Assembly (NCBI GenBank): GCA_022823625.1
Contig: JAJEHQ010000019.1
Location: forward strand, 52,685 to 116,684
DNA length: 64,000 bases
From: Gammaproteobacteria bacterium
GTDB taxonomy: Bacteria; Pseudomonadota; Gammaproteobacteria; Arenicellales; JAJDZL01
Direction: 5' to 3'
The notes beneath the pieces are model-generated. The model saw nothing but the letters and a program-made list of their open reading frames with translations, did no database searches and had not been told where the DNA came from. A program made the position numbers and the translations under genes. The number at the start of each line of letters is the position of its first letter. Within the stretch, counting starts at the first letter, position 1. Of this stretch, positions 38,388-47,360 are shown one piece after another.

Positions 38388-38839
38388 CGTCCATAATTTC
38401 CGGCGATTGGTTTCAGTGTTCGAGGTGTGTAAACCGGTGTGCGAATGTGCGCTTGAATTCCTTGTGAAATCGAAAGTATGTCGGTTCGAAGCTGATAGTA
38501 GTCGAACCGAATTCGTGCATCAGGGTCAGCACTAGCTTCCGCCTCTCTAATCAACGCTTCCAATTCCTCAATTGCGCCAGCCAGTCTCGAAAGCAACTGT
38601 AGCTCGGAGGAACTGCTTCGCATTACGACGATCGGCTGGTGAGCGTAGGGCATCGAGACGATTTCGGTTGATGAGTCTCTGACAAATTCAACAGGCGGTC
38701 TGTGTTTGGTACTACAGGAAGCGAGACTCATTAAGGCAACTAACAACAAAATACTTCGATAAAAATGGGTGATGAATGGCCTTATAAAATCTCCTGGATT
38801 CCTAAGATTCAGAAAAAACGGATATTGATTGGAAAACAT
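38384..38839 (-). CDS. ICE lipoprotein of the RAQPRD family (TIGR01690)
   Basis: This 151-residue protein has a lipobox LASC near residue 42, after an unusually long N-region. The start may therefore be downstream. The family signature is clear in DPDARIRFDYYQLRTDILSI and a C-terminal IAGNYGR. The naming RAQPRD motif itself is replaced by VYTPRTLKP. Its function is unknown. In related elements TIGR03747 and the coupling protein TraD lie between it and TIGR03759; here only a 37-bp gap is left. Confidence 0.84.
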   Translation of the reverse strand: MFSNQYPFFLNLRNPGDFIRPFITHFYRSILLLVALMSLASCSTKHRPPVEFVRDSSTEIVSMPYAHQPIVVMRSSSSELQLLSRLAGAIEELEALIREAEASADPDARIRFDYYQLRTDILSISQGIQAHIRTPVYTPRTLKPIAGNYGR

Positions 38840-38876
38840 TTATTCACTCGTTGTGGAAGTTCATTACACAATGACG

Positions 38877-39539
38877 TCAATTAGTTCGATAAATTCCTGG
38901 CTTCAAGTTGAACATGCGCCCTTTGGCCTGTTTGAGTGTGATTCTGCCGGCCCGAACATCTTCCGATGAGATCTGATTGGTTGAAGCCCATGCCGTTAAG
39001 TCAGAGAATTGAGATTCAGTCTGGACATAAATGTCGAGCGAACCTCCCTTTTTTACGTAATTCATTCCCTTTTTGAGGTCTTCAATGCATTTTGAATCAC
39101 TGCATTCATAGGGTGTGATGAGTACTAGACGATCACTTTCTCGGACAGCTGGTAAAGCGTTTGAAGAAAGCTCTCTGACTGCTGCAATGTAAGCGGTTTC
39201 AAACTTAAGAATTGCGGCTGTCGTTTGGAGTTGTCGCTCAGCAAAAAGTTTGGCATAGTGGTTGCGTTGTTCGTCGCTTGTTGCAAAAATACCTAGCCAT
39301 TCAAGCGGGGTCAAATCTGCTGACAGAAGTCCTTGATATTGAGACTTTAGAAGTTTGATCTGAGAAAACTCCTCGCTGGACAAGTCCCACGCTTCTGCTG
39401 TTTCAATCTCCGCTTGAGTGAGTTCCGTAGTTTTATTTTCTACGTGATGAAATGTGACAGCGAGAATATTGGGCGAGAATGTCATAGTCGCAACGGAAAT
39501 TATTGCGAAACAAAAATAATTGATTGGCTCGGTGGTCAT
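38877..39539 (-). CDS. ICE transfer protein, TIGR03759/PFL_4693-like
   Basis: A 220-residue exported protein with an N-terminal signal of about 27 residues. The conserved AEAWDLSSEEFSQIKLLKS segment, LTPLEWLGIFA and a C-terminal KKGGSLDIYVQT with a Cys pair (ECSDSKC) match the PFL_4693 family. It is periplasmic and of unknown role. It marks one border of an apparent deletion, since the lytic transglycosylase, TIGR03765, TraD and TIGR03747 genes that usually follow are missing. Confidence 0.85.
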   Translation of the reverse strand: MTTEPINYFCFAIISVATMTFSPNILAVTFHHVENKTTELTQAEIETAEAWDLSSEEFSQIKLLKSQYQGLLSADLTPLEWLGIFATSDEQRNHYAKLFAERQLQTTAAILKFETAYIAAVRELSSNALPAVRESDRLVLITPYECSDSKCIEDLKKGMNYVKKGGSLDIYVQTESQFSDLTAWASTNQISSEDVRAGRITLKQAKGRMFNLKPGIYRTN

Positions 39540-39596
39540 CTAGTCATAGATTTAATGAAGTCATTACAAAAAGACTTGCGGTACTTAGGACACAGA

Positions 39597-40334
39597 TCAG
39601 CCATCGACTTCAAGCTCTACCTGATTTCCTGATTCTGATCGAAAAACTGCGGACCGGCTATTGGGGTCTATTTGAAAGAGTAGCCAGCCTGCGCGCGACG
39701 CGTTCAGGCCAATCATTGAAATTTTTCCGTTCAGTTCAATGACTGCATTCCACTCATTGTTCCAGCGGTCGATCGCAACTAATCGAAAAGGCGGTAAATG
39801 CTCGACTGACTCAATAGGAAGTCTCGATTCAGTTAACAAAACTGTAAGTTCACCAACGAGCTCTTCCAAGTGGGTCATTCGCTCCTCGAACAGTGTTGTT
39901 GTTGAAGATTGGACACTCACAGCAGATTCAAGTCTGTGCAAAGATTCGGTGACTGGTTGTAACTGTTCGTCAAAATACAGGAACGCATCTGTTTGTTGCT
40001 TTAGTCCCACTCTGATTTCATCCAGTGTGGCAGTAATTTCAGGGCTTATTTCAATCGCTGGTGAATTAACCGAATCATCCTTTGGCAAGATTGCAGCAGC
40101 TGATTCCTGAACCACAGCTGTGGTAAGTTCCGAGTTTGGTATTGCGGGTAAAGCATTGGTGTCCAATATTTCTTGCACCGAAGCGGACGGTGATGGATGC
40201 TTGCGTGTGTATTCACTAGAGTTCCAATGCACCCAAAGTGCCGTTACGATGACGCAAAGTGAAGCGCCCAAAATAAAAATCAGACGCGACGGAATGCCAA
40301 AAAACCGCGAGCTGTTCGATACTTGTGATCCCAT
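39597..40334 (-). CDS. Unknown inner-membrane protein at the end of the pilus operon
   Basis: I do not recognise this 245-residue protein. It has one transmembrane helix (about 16-35), a low-complexity stretch, a predicted coiled coil (about 100-170), and a C-terminal domain of about 65 residues rich in beta strands, with FRLVAIDRWNNEWNAVIEL and a late GWLLFQID. The layout of anchor, coiled coil and small beta domain is like that of PilP/GspC-type or PilO-type alignment proteins, but I see no diagnostic motif. It starts 4 bp after the prepilin peptidase stop and so belongs to the pil operon. Confidence 0.7.
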   Translation of the reverse strand: MGSQVSNSSRFFGIPSRLIFILGASLCVIVTALWVHWNSSEYTRKHPSPSASVQEILDTNALPAIPNSELTTAVVQESAAAILPKDDSVNSPAIEISPEITATLDEIRVGLKQQTDAFLYFDEQLQPVTESLHRLESAVSVQSSTTTLFEERMTHLEELVGELTVLLTESRLPIESVEHLPPFRLVAIDRWNNEWNAVIELNGKISMIGLNASRAGWLLFQIDPNSRSAVFRSESGNQVELEVDG

Positions 40335-40338
40335 TACT

Positions 40339-40779
40339 TTAACTTGCCAACTGCATACTGAATAGGCCTAGGGCGGTTGCTCCTAGTCCCACGCCAAATG
40401 GTTTTTCTTTTCTTCTTAGGTACAGAAGTAGCACAAGCATTGATGCGCCAACCAAAAGCACAGGAATTGACTTATAGCCAAGCCAGGCACCGAGCGCACC
40501 AAGAAACTTGGCGTCTCCAAAGCCAATACCGGTAAAACTAGAAGTTCGTATCTGCCAGAAACGCAATGTCTGAACACAGAAAAATCCGATTGTGGCACCA
40601 AGTAAAGCGGTTTCGAAGGGTACGAACAGATTAAAGAAATTGACTACGATGCCACTCAACGCTAAAGGAAGTACGATGTAATCGGGTAGTCGATTCTGCT
40701 GATGGTCTTTGATTGCAAGCACGACAACAGCAGTGCAAAAGGTCAGAAATAGCACAATCTCGATAGTTAACACACTCAT
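40339..40779 (-). CDS. pilU: Type IV prepilin peptidase (A24 family, short form)
   Basis: This 146-residue membrane protein has the two catalytic Asp motifs of A24 aspartic peptidases: Asp in IKDHQQNRLPDYI and the GFGDAKF (GxGDxK) motif. It has no N-terminal methyltransferase-type zinc domain, as is usual for type IVB and element-borne versions. It would cut the Gly-Ala bond in the PilS and PilV leaders at the cytoplasmic face of the membrane. It corresponds to PilU of the R64 pilus operon. Confidence 0.9.
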   Translation of the reverse strand: MSVLTIEIVLFLTFCTAVVVLAIKDHQQNRLPDYIVLPLALSGIVVNFFNLFVPFETALLGATIGFFCVQTLRFWQIRTSSFTGIGFGDAKFLGALGAWLGYKSIPVLLVGASMLVLLLYLRRKEKPFGVGLGATALGLFSMQLAS

Positions 40780-40888
40780 TGAAATGTTCTACAAATTTGA
40801 CAGAAATGATTCGTCTCCGAAAGCATTAGTCTGAGACCGGAGTTACATCAACTTACAGAAAACAGGTGAGCATGCTTACAGGTCTAAC

Positions 40889-42319
40889 TCAGCATAGATT
40901 TGCGCCATATTGACACCATCCGTCACACAATCCATTACTTTGCAAGCAGCATGATGAATAAATCCTGATGGTGTGATCATCGCAAGCCAGCGTTTCCAGA
41001 TTACGGGTACGATATGTATACGCTGCTGAAACGCCTCGCCAGCTACCGCATGCAAAGCAATCGCCTCCACAACTTAGACGACCTGGATTGTTAGCAATGA
41101 CTGTTGCTCTTGACGGTGTGCAAATCTCACTTTCATAGTCAGAAAGATCTAGAATTTTGCTTGCATTTTGATCAATCAAACTACGATTTTCCGCTATGTT
41201 GAGTGTGTTGGTATTAACTCTACCAGTCAGTTCGACAATATCCGCAAAGTTTTTTCCAATATCGAGAACATTCGCAGCTATTGCGTCAGAATTGGTTTCA
41301 ATATTCGTTTCGTTGACCGTTACTCTCTCGTTCACATTGGTAATAATCTCGTCAATTCGAACAATATCGGGTGCTTGGTTAAACCGATCAAAACCGCTTC
41401 CTGATACGCCAAATTCTGGCTCAACTTCCAGTGCGTCAATTTCGGCGGAGGTGGCTACCAAAGTGTTTGTTTCAAGCTGACCCGAGACAACAAGATCTCC
41501 GCTTACTGTATTGACTTCTACATTTCCCGGGCCTTCAACAATCAAACTATTGCCTGACATATCTACCTGCATTCCATTTTCGAAATTCAAGGCGCCCGTC
41601 ATTTCATTGCCTCCGTCAATGCGCAGAAATGGTGCGTTAGTTGAGGTAAGCGAGCCTACTCGAGCTCTCAGTCTTGCAAGATTTTCCACTTTGCTTAGTT
41701 CATAGTTGGGGTCTTCTCGGTCGAAAATGATGGCTGAGGCGTCAGGTTCGGCGAAAAACAACTCAAAAAACTCAAGCACGCCGGCTCCTGTTTCTCGAGA
41801 TGCAGCTTGAAAGGCCGCTGCTGCCAGATCCGGTCTCGAATCAGGCAAACCATCGCCATTGGAATCTTTACCGTCTCGGAACACGCCAAAGTCAATTAGC
41901 CCTAATGAACCAGCCGCAGCAATGGTGACATTCATCTCAAGGTCTCCAAATGTGATCGGATCACCTGTATCGGTGCTCGCATATGGAATCGGTGTGGTAG
42001 AGTCGAACGAGCACGACAAAAATCGCAGCCCATTCTCGTCAGCACATTCTTGCAGTTCGGAAATCGTGTAAATACCGCTTGTTGTAGGTGGTGCCTCCGC
42101 TAACCAAACCGCAGCAGCTCGTGAAAACGTTGCAATAGCGCGTCCAGCAGTCTTTGCGTTATCGATTTCCATCTGATTCAATCGACCATGGGCCCAAACC
42201 GCAAGCACTGTGATGCCGATGCTAAGGACGATCAGGGTCTCTGCCATCGTAATGGCGCCATTGTCAGATTTTTGAAATGCTTGACGTACTCGTAAGATGA
42301 AATACCGAACCGAATTCAT
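40889..42319 (-). CDS. pilV: PilV-like minor pilin / pilus-tip adhesin
   Basis: A 476-residue prepilin from the ATG at 42319, which has a GAGG ribosome site 6 nt upstream. A longer frame to 42340 starts with TTG. The class III leader NGAITMAETLIVLSIG is almost the same as that of PilS. The body has low-complexity heptad-like Asn-rich stretches (about 310-400), suggesting a stalk. The last 90 residues hold about ten Cys, consistent with a disulfide-knotted tip domain. In R64 the PilV C-terminus is switched by a shufflon; no repeated inverted sites are seen here. Confidence 0.84.
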   Translation of the reverse strand: MNSVRYFILRVRQAFQKSDNGAITMAETLIVLSIGITVLAVWAHGRLNQMEIDNAKTAGRAIATFSRAAAVWLAEAPPTTSGIYTISELQECADENGLRFLSCSFDSTTPIPYASTDTGDPITFGDLEMNVTIAAAGSLGLIDFGVFRDGKDSNGDGLPDSRPDLAAAAFQAASRETGAGVLEFFELFFAEPDASAIIFDREDPNYELSKVENLARLRARVGSLTSTNAPFLRIDGGNEMTGALNFENGMQVDMSGNSLIVEGPGNVEVNTVSGDLVVSGQLETNTLVATSAEIDALEVEPEFGVSGSGFDRFNQAPDIVRIDEIITNVNERVTVNETNIETNSDAIAANVLDIGKNFADIVELTGRVNTNTLNIAENRSLIDQNASKILDLSDYESEICTPSRATVIANNPGRLSCGGDCFACGSWRGVSAAYTYRTRNLETLACDDHTIRIYSSCCLQSNGLCDGWCQYGANLC

Positions 42320-42321
42320 GC

Positions 42322-42921
42322 TTAGCCTCGGAATGTCCAAATTACGTCATTTGGCGGGGTTTCTGCGCATAGGCCCGCAATGTCTGCAGCCGTTGATTCA
42401 TCAGTTCCCGAGGTATCCGGGTCATCTTCAGCATCAAGGTTAAGTGTTGTTCCACCGATATCAACAGACTGAGCCATCTCTGCTGTGGTTGCTACAAGAG
42501 ATGAGCATGCATCATCTGGCATATCTGAGAATTGCACTGTGAACGTCTGTCCGGTTCCTACAATTTCCACATCGCCAGTCCATGGATGTTGAGGTGATGC
42601 TTCTCCTTCAATCAGAAAGTGCTGCGGGAAACCAGCCAGACTGCGAGCCAGTGTCGTATTGAGTCCAGTGAAATTGTTTCGAACACCAAAAGTCATGCGT
42701 ACGGCTGATACGATTTGGGTCAGTCCGTTCATTGCGGTAGAGGCGTTTCGAGCTGATACGAGCGCTGGAATACCGGCGAATACTACCGCTAGAACCGTTG
42801 CGCCAACTCCCAGTGCAATAAGAGTTTCAGCAACCGTAATGGCTCCTTTCTCACGCTCAGTAGAAGATTCTCTACGAAAGAACTTGTTAAATGATTGAAT
42901 GAAGTATTGGAAGATTCTCAT
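42322..42921 (-). CDS. pilS: Type IVB major prepilin PilS
   Basis: A 199-residue prepilin with a long leader (about 26 residues), then KGAITVAETLIALGVGATVLA. Cleavage after Gly is expected and would leave Ala as residue 1, with Glu at +5. Two Cys, in DDACSS and GLCAE, probably make the C-terminal disulfide loop. It would polymerise into the thin pilus used for donor-recipient contact in liquid. It lies 2 bp before pilV. Confidence 0.9.
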   Translation of the reverse strand: MRIFQYFIQSFNKFFRRESSTEREKGAITVAETLIALGVGATVLAVVFAGIPALVSARNASTAMNGLTQIVSAVRMTFGVRNNFTGLNTTLARSLAGFPQHFLIEGEASPQHPWTGDVEIVGTGQTFTVQFSDMPDDACSSLVATTAEMAQSVDIGGTTLNLDAEDDPDTSGTDESTAADIAGLCAETPPNDVIWTFRG

Positions 42922-42948
42922 GATTGAACTCCTGCTAACGTAAAAGCA

Positions 42949-44001
42949 TTAGAAAGTTAATTGTTGTAGGGTAAAGACGACTCTAGCGATTCCGATATAA
43001 ATCCAAATTGCAATTGCGCCAATTCCAAGAAGTAGTACAGATGCGAATGTGTTGGTGATGCGTTTTAGATTCTGTAGCGCTCTGTCTAAATCTTCATCCG
43101 CTATGCGTTCGGCGTGTGTGGCAAAATTTCCAATGCGCTCATATATTCGCAGTGTGTCCAGTGTTTCCGGGGAAAAGAGGCCGGTATCTAGCGCTTGGTC
43201 AACACTGTCGCCGCGATAGAGATTTGAACGCATCTTCTGAACGTGAGATGCAAGGTACTTTGGCAATCCGCTTTCAAGTTGGTTCAGTGCTTTAATTCTC
43301 TGGACACCAGCTTGCATCAGTGCAAGCAAGGCACTCAATATTTCAGGTCCTGAAAATTGACGGTAGAGAGCAAAGGGCGGATACCATTCAAATTTTCCCC
43401 GTACTTGGCCTGCCCAACGCGGAGCAGCCCAAATTGAAACGATCAGTAATAACGCGATTGCAATGAGAATCGCTATACCCCAGTTGCTAAGAAAATTGGA
43501 AAATTCGAGAACACTCACTGAGATTGCCGGCCACTTGGACTGATCTAGTACTGCAGTCATTGATGACAAGGCTTGTCCTGGCAGTAGAGTTATGACCAAG
43601 CCGCCACCAAACAAAAGTAATATTGGGTAGGTCAGGCCTGAAATCAGAGTAGTGCGTAACTTGCTTCGAACAATCGCCATGCGTGCCGCTTGTTCAAACC
43701 CTTCTTCAATTCTGCCTTCCTGTGTAATTTGGATGATTGCCAACTCTTCCTGTGGTACCCATCCAATCGCACCGGAGGAAAATCCGTGAGATCGAATTGC
43801 AGTTCGTTGATGCCTGGCAAAATGCAAAGATGCAGACTTCTCAACTTTGCTTTCGCACAAAAAATCAAGTGCTGCCGCAATTGGGACATCTGATCGGCTT
43901 AACGAAGCTAACCGCATCCAAAATTTGGCGCGTATGGAGGCAGACGTCCGGAAGCGTTGACGATGAAGAAAGTCGGTTACCCGTTTGATCCAAGCTGACA
44001 T
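42949..44001 (-). CDS. pilR: Pilus inner-membrane platform protein PilR (GspF family)
   Basis: About 350 residues from the ATG at 44001, which forms a TGATG junction with the pilQ stop; an alternative ATG is at 44007 and a longer frame runs to 44103. Two GspF-type helical domains (about 25-130 and 225-320) alternate with three hydrophobic segments, including SGLTYPILLLFGG. It anchors the PilQ ATPase and the pilus base. Order and size match PilR of R64-type operons. Confidence 0.88.
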   Translation of the reverse strand: MSAWIKRVTDFLHRQRFRTSASIRAKFWMRLASLSRSDVPIAAALDFLCESKVEKSASLHFARHQRTAIRSHGFSSGAIGWVPQEELAIIQITQEGRIEEGFEQAARMAIVRSKLRTTLISGLTYPILLLFGGGLVITLLPGQALSSMTAVLDQSKWPAISVSVLEFSNFLSNWGIAILIAIALLLIVSIWAAPRWAGQVRGKFEWYPPFALYRQFSGPEILSALLALMQAGVQRIKALNQLESGLPKYLASHVQKMRSNLYRGDSVDQALDTGLFSPETLDTLRIYERIGNFATHAERIADEDLDRALQNLKRITNTFASVLLLGIGAIAIWIYIGIARVVFTLQQLTF

Positions 44002-45632
44002 CAACATGAGGAAATTGCAGGTGATTTGAGATTGATTGAATTCGGCAGACTGATAAACTTCTGCTTTGGTGCAGATTCTGTAATTAGCGAGCCAATTTGC
44101 CATTCGACATCAGTCGGCGAAACCAGACCGTTGGCGATCAACTGTATTCCCTGTTTTTGTACAGGCCGACCATTCAGATCATTGAGCCAGTGTTGTCGAG
44201 CACTGTGATAGTCACCTTTACTAAGCATAAAAATCATCTCGTCATCAGGAAGAACAATTTCTGCCATGACGGTGCGATCGATGACTCCACTGCCACCACA
44301 TCGTTGACAATCTCGATTACCCCTATAGCGAATTTCCGAGACGTTTAATCCGCATCGAACAACCGCTGCCCTAGCACGTTGTACATTCTCTCGGCGCCGG
44401 TAGTCATTTTCACGCCCGAATTTCAGCCACTGTTCTGAATTGATCTTGCACTCGGGGCATAGTTTTGGAACAAGAGATTGGAACATCAATCCCTTGAGGA
44501 CATCTGGAGCGCATACCAGATTTGTATTGATGCCAAGCCCAGTCAGCCGTCCTACAATTCCGAGAGCTGTGGATGCGTGAACGGTCGTGTAAACCCGATG
44601 TCCGGATTGAGCGAACTTTATGGTTAACAGACCAGATTGAAGGTCGCGAATTTCACCGACCATCAGCGTATCAGGGTCACATCGCAGTGCTCCGCGTATC
44701 GCAAATGTGAATTCGTCTCCACCAGAGTTCCCTTTATTACGAATTACAGGCACTTGGGTGGCACCTGGAATTACTCTTTCAGGCGGATCCTCTACGGTGA
44801 TGATGCGAAGTCGTGATTGATGCATCGCCATTTCTTCATTCAACATGCTGACCATCGATGTACTTTTTCCACTACCAACACTACCCGCCATAACCAGCAA
44901 ACCAGATGGTCTTTGGACGATAGTTTGAATTGCCTGGATCTGATCAGCGTCATATCCGAGTTGATTCAAGTGCATGATGTCTTCACTACCTGGTAATATG
45001 CGAAGGACCATGTCATATCCGTCTGGTGAAGCAGGTATTGTGCCGACCCTAACTCGAACCCTTCTACCGTTAGAGAGGATGGTGTCTGCTACTGCATCTT
45101 GCGGTTCATGTCGGTTCCAAGTCACTGCCTGGTCGTGCCCCAAAACTTCATAGATGAATCGACAGGTCTGATCTGCGAGCAAGTCCGGCCATTCCGCATA
45201 GCGGATTACTTGTCCACTTACTCGAAAACTTACCGTAGCGGTCATTTGGCGGCGAACGATATGGATGTCCGATGCATTCTCAGCAACGGCCTTTGCCAAT
45301 AGCATGCGCACCGTTTCTTGCCCTCTTTCGTAATCCAGATCGATCGAGTTGGGTTTGGTAATTTTTTCGGCATCGGAATAAACTTCCTCCAGAATGGTCG
45401 GTGTAACTTCAATCTGGTCGATGATCTGTACATTCCGTTGCTTTAAATTTTCACGAAGCTGCGCTTTCAATCGTGCCGGAAACTGCAGAGTCGTGAACAG
45501 AATGTATGCGGCAGTTGGTGGTTCATCCTCCGACACTGCTGCAAGAAACATTCGCTCAGACTGCTCAATAGGCACCCAAGATCCAGGTCCGCCAGTTAGC
45601 ACCAATTTGTACGCTGGTAGTTTCATATTCAT
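44001..45632 (-). CDS. pilQ: Pilus assembly ATPase PilQ (GspE/PilB family)
   Basis: This 543-residue secretion ATPase has Walker A GSVGSGKSTSM, an Asp box (ITVEDPPERV), a Walker B region with MVGEIRD, and a His box (VYTTVHAST). Two Cys pairs, in KLCPECK and DCQRCGG, form the usual zinc site of GspE proteins. It powers pilus extension from the cytoplasmic side. Its start overlaps the pilP stop as ATGA. The type IVB R64 homologue is also named PilQ, not to be confused with the PilQ secretin. Confidence 0.92.
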   Translation of the reverse strand: MNMKLPAYKLVLTGGPGSWVPIEQSERMFLAAVSEDEPPTAAYILFTTLQFPARLKAQLRENLKQRNVQIIDQIEVTPTILEEVYSDAEKITKPNSIDLDYERGQETVRMLLAKAVAENASDIHIVRRQMTATVSFRVSGQVIRYAEWPDLLADQTCRFIYEVLGHDQAVTWNRHEPQDAVADTILSNGRRVRVRVGTIPASPDGYDMVLRILPGSEDIMHLNQLGYDADQIQAIQTIVQRPSGLLVMAGSVGSGKSTSMVSMLNEEMAMHQSRLRIITVEDPPERVIPGATQVPVIRNKGNSGGDEFTFAIRGALRCDPDTLMVGEIRDLQSGLLTIKFAQSGHRVYTTVHASTALGIVGRLTGLGINTNLVCAPDVLKGLMFQSLVPKLCPECKINSEQWLKFGRENDYRRRENVQRARAAVVRCGLNVSEIRYRGNRDCQRCGGSGVIDRTVMAEIVLPDDEMIFMLSKGDYHSARQHWLNDLNGRPVQKQGIQLIANGLVSPTDVEWQIGSLITESAPKQKFISLPNSINLKSPAISSC

Positions 45633-46153
45633 TGCAAATTTGATTCATTCTCATTCCGAGATGATTCAGATTGTCCAGAAAGCCCGATTGAAATTTCGTG
45701 TCCGGCAACTAGTAAGTCCACACCTCTCGGATGTACTTTCAAGACTCGCGCTAAACGAATGAAGTCTCCTGGTTGTAAACGGTATTCCCGTCCAGCCAAA
45801 CGCGCGTATGCGATCAGTGATTCTGGGCTGCCAGTGATAGCATAGACTTCAAAATTCTGATCAAACCAGTTAACTCGGTCCATGCCTGGAACTTGCTGAG
45901 TGGCACCTTTGTCGTCTGAAATTTGGGGTGGTGTATTCAGTTGAATTGATTGAATCTCAGAGATTTTTACCGCGAGTTGCTGATACTCCAGCACGCGTCG
46001 CAAAATTTCTTGCTGATTCTGCAGACAATCGATCAGAGCGACTGTGCCTGATTGGTCGTCGCAAACCGGTGGTATTTCAGGATATTGCTGTGCTGAAACA
46101 GGGTAAATCAGGCCGAGAAACAAGCTGGCCATAATTCTATTCAGCGTGCGCAA
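45629..46153 (-). CDS. pilP: Pilus biogenesis protein PilP
   Basis: A 174-residue exported protein. The start is TTG at 46153, with a GGAG site about 8 nt upstream; an ATG at 46132 is the alternative. A signal peptide ends near VSAQ. The mature part has a short helix and then a small beta domain with GREYRLQPGDFIRLARVLKV, like PilP/TraP of type IVB systems. It probably aligns the secretin with the inner-membrane platform. Position between pilO and pilQ supports the call. Confidence 0.85.
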   Translation of the reverse strand: MRTLNRIMASLFLGLIYPVSAQQYPEIPPVCDDQSGTVALIDCLQNQQEILRRVLEYQQLAVKISEIQSIQLNTPPQISDDKGATQQVPGMDRVNWFDQNFEVYAITGSPESLIAYARLAGREYRLQPGDFIRLARVLKVHPRGVDLLVAGHEISIGLSGQSESSRNENESNLQ

Positions 46154-47360
46154 AGTACTCCGCCTCCAATTCCCATTTGAATGAATCGTTCAGAGTGACC
46201 TTGATGCGATTAATATGCAAAGGCAGGTCTTTCAGGCTGATCGCAGCAGCAATCATTTGACTTAACTGGTTACTGCGACCGGTTAGTTGTGAACGAACTA
46301 CATGAAGATTTTTTTCGATTACCTTGGCTGGCATTAACGACCACTTGCCAGGCAATCTCTCGAACTGATCCAGCATACTTAAACGACTTGAATAGCTTTC
46401 AAGTCTGTTTTCGAAATTGTGAGAATCAGTTCTCACTGCTGCATCAAACGGGATTTTTTCGATCAGAGCTTTTGCGTTTTCAGAGAACTCGAATACACTG
46501 GCACCGAGATGTGAGGCGATACTGTGAATATCCCCATGTTCGCGGTGCCAGCTGACTGAAATGACATTGTTTTGCCATTCGTAGGAGTGAGTGCGCCAAC
46601 CTCCTGCCCGAAGAGGTCGATCAAAGATGACGTCAGCAAATGTGGCTAACAGTGCTGAGGAGTTCTGCTGAAGAGATCGTTCCAGTGCAAGTTTTTCTTT
46701 TTTTAGCACCTGTTGATGAGCCAACTGGCGCTGAAAATTCTTTTCATCTTCGTTATTAATTGGATCTATGTATTGCCAGGCTCCCACGACCGAACAGGCA
46801 AGTAATGCAACCAACAGAATACCCACAGCCGGTTTGCTGAGACTGCGATTCTGGATCGGTCGGCACTTCAAGTTGGCCGAAGGCGTAATATCATCAACAA
46901 GTTCGGAAAACTCGAGCTTCTGAGCTTCATCAATGTAGAAGTCTCCAAATTTGTCGTATATGCATATATTTTTTCCGACAATGTCAGAGCGGATTTCATT
47001 CAAACGTTCTTCTATCAGTTGTTTACTACCAACTAGATCGCCGGCCGGGAAAACCGAACCTTCCTCTATCGTACAGAGCCAGTACAAGTCGTTAGCTAAG
47101 CGTTCAATCAAGACAACTGAGTCCTGTGCTTGAGCCAGAACTGCTGCAGCACTAGGTAGCCCCAAGTCATCAATTTCTTCAGTTGCACCTAGCTGCAGTC
47201 CAGAAGTCGTTTCAATTTCTGCATAACCCACAACCTCCATATCTAAAGATGAAAGAACGTGAGTCTTTCGACGTTCGCTTCCAGATGAATGCCATACAAC
47301 TGGGGCAAGCCAAGCGAGACCAATCGCCATGTTTTGATCACAGAATTGATGAATTGTCAC
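46137..47360 (-). CDS. pilO: Pilus accessory protein PilO
   Basis: A 407-residue protein with a cytoplasmic N-domain (about 1-165), one transmembrane helix (about 172-190, GILLVALLACSVVGAW), a coiled coil and a periplasmic domain. This matches the type IVB PilO pilin-accessory family. The GTG at 47360 is preceded by a GGAG site about 8 nt upstream, which decides the start although it overlaps pilN by 23 bases. It belongs to the inner-membrane platform of the pilus machine. Confidence 0.85.
   Translation of the reverse strand: MTIHQFCDQNMAIGLAWLAPVVWHSSGSERRKTHVLSSLDMEVVGYAEIETTSGLQLGATEEIDDLGLPSAAAVLAQAQDSVVLIERLANDLYWLCTIEEGSVFPAGDLVGSKQLIEERLNEIRSDIVGKNICIYDKFGDFYIDEAQKLEFSELVDDITPSANLKCRPIQNRSLSKPAVGILLVALLACSVVGAWQYIDPINNEDEKNFQRQLAHQQVLKKEKLALERSLQQNSSALLATFADVIFDRPLRAGGWRTHSYEWQNNVISVSWHREHGDIHSIASHLGASVFEFSENAKALIEKIPFDAAVRTDSHNFENRLESYSSRLSMLDQFERLPGKWSLMPAKVIEKNLHVVRSQLTGRSNQLSQMIAAAISLKDLPLHINRIKVTLNDSFKWELEAEYFAHAE

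Noticed and set aside
40780..40888. Shufflon segments at the 3' end of pilV
   Set aside because: I searched by eye for repeated inverted sites around and downstream of the pilV end and found none.
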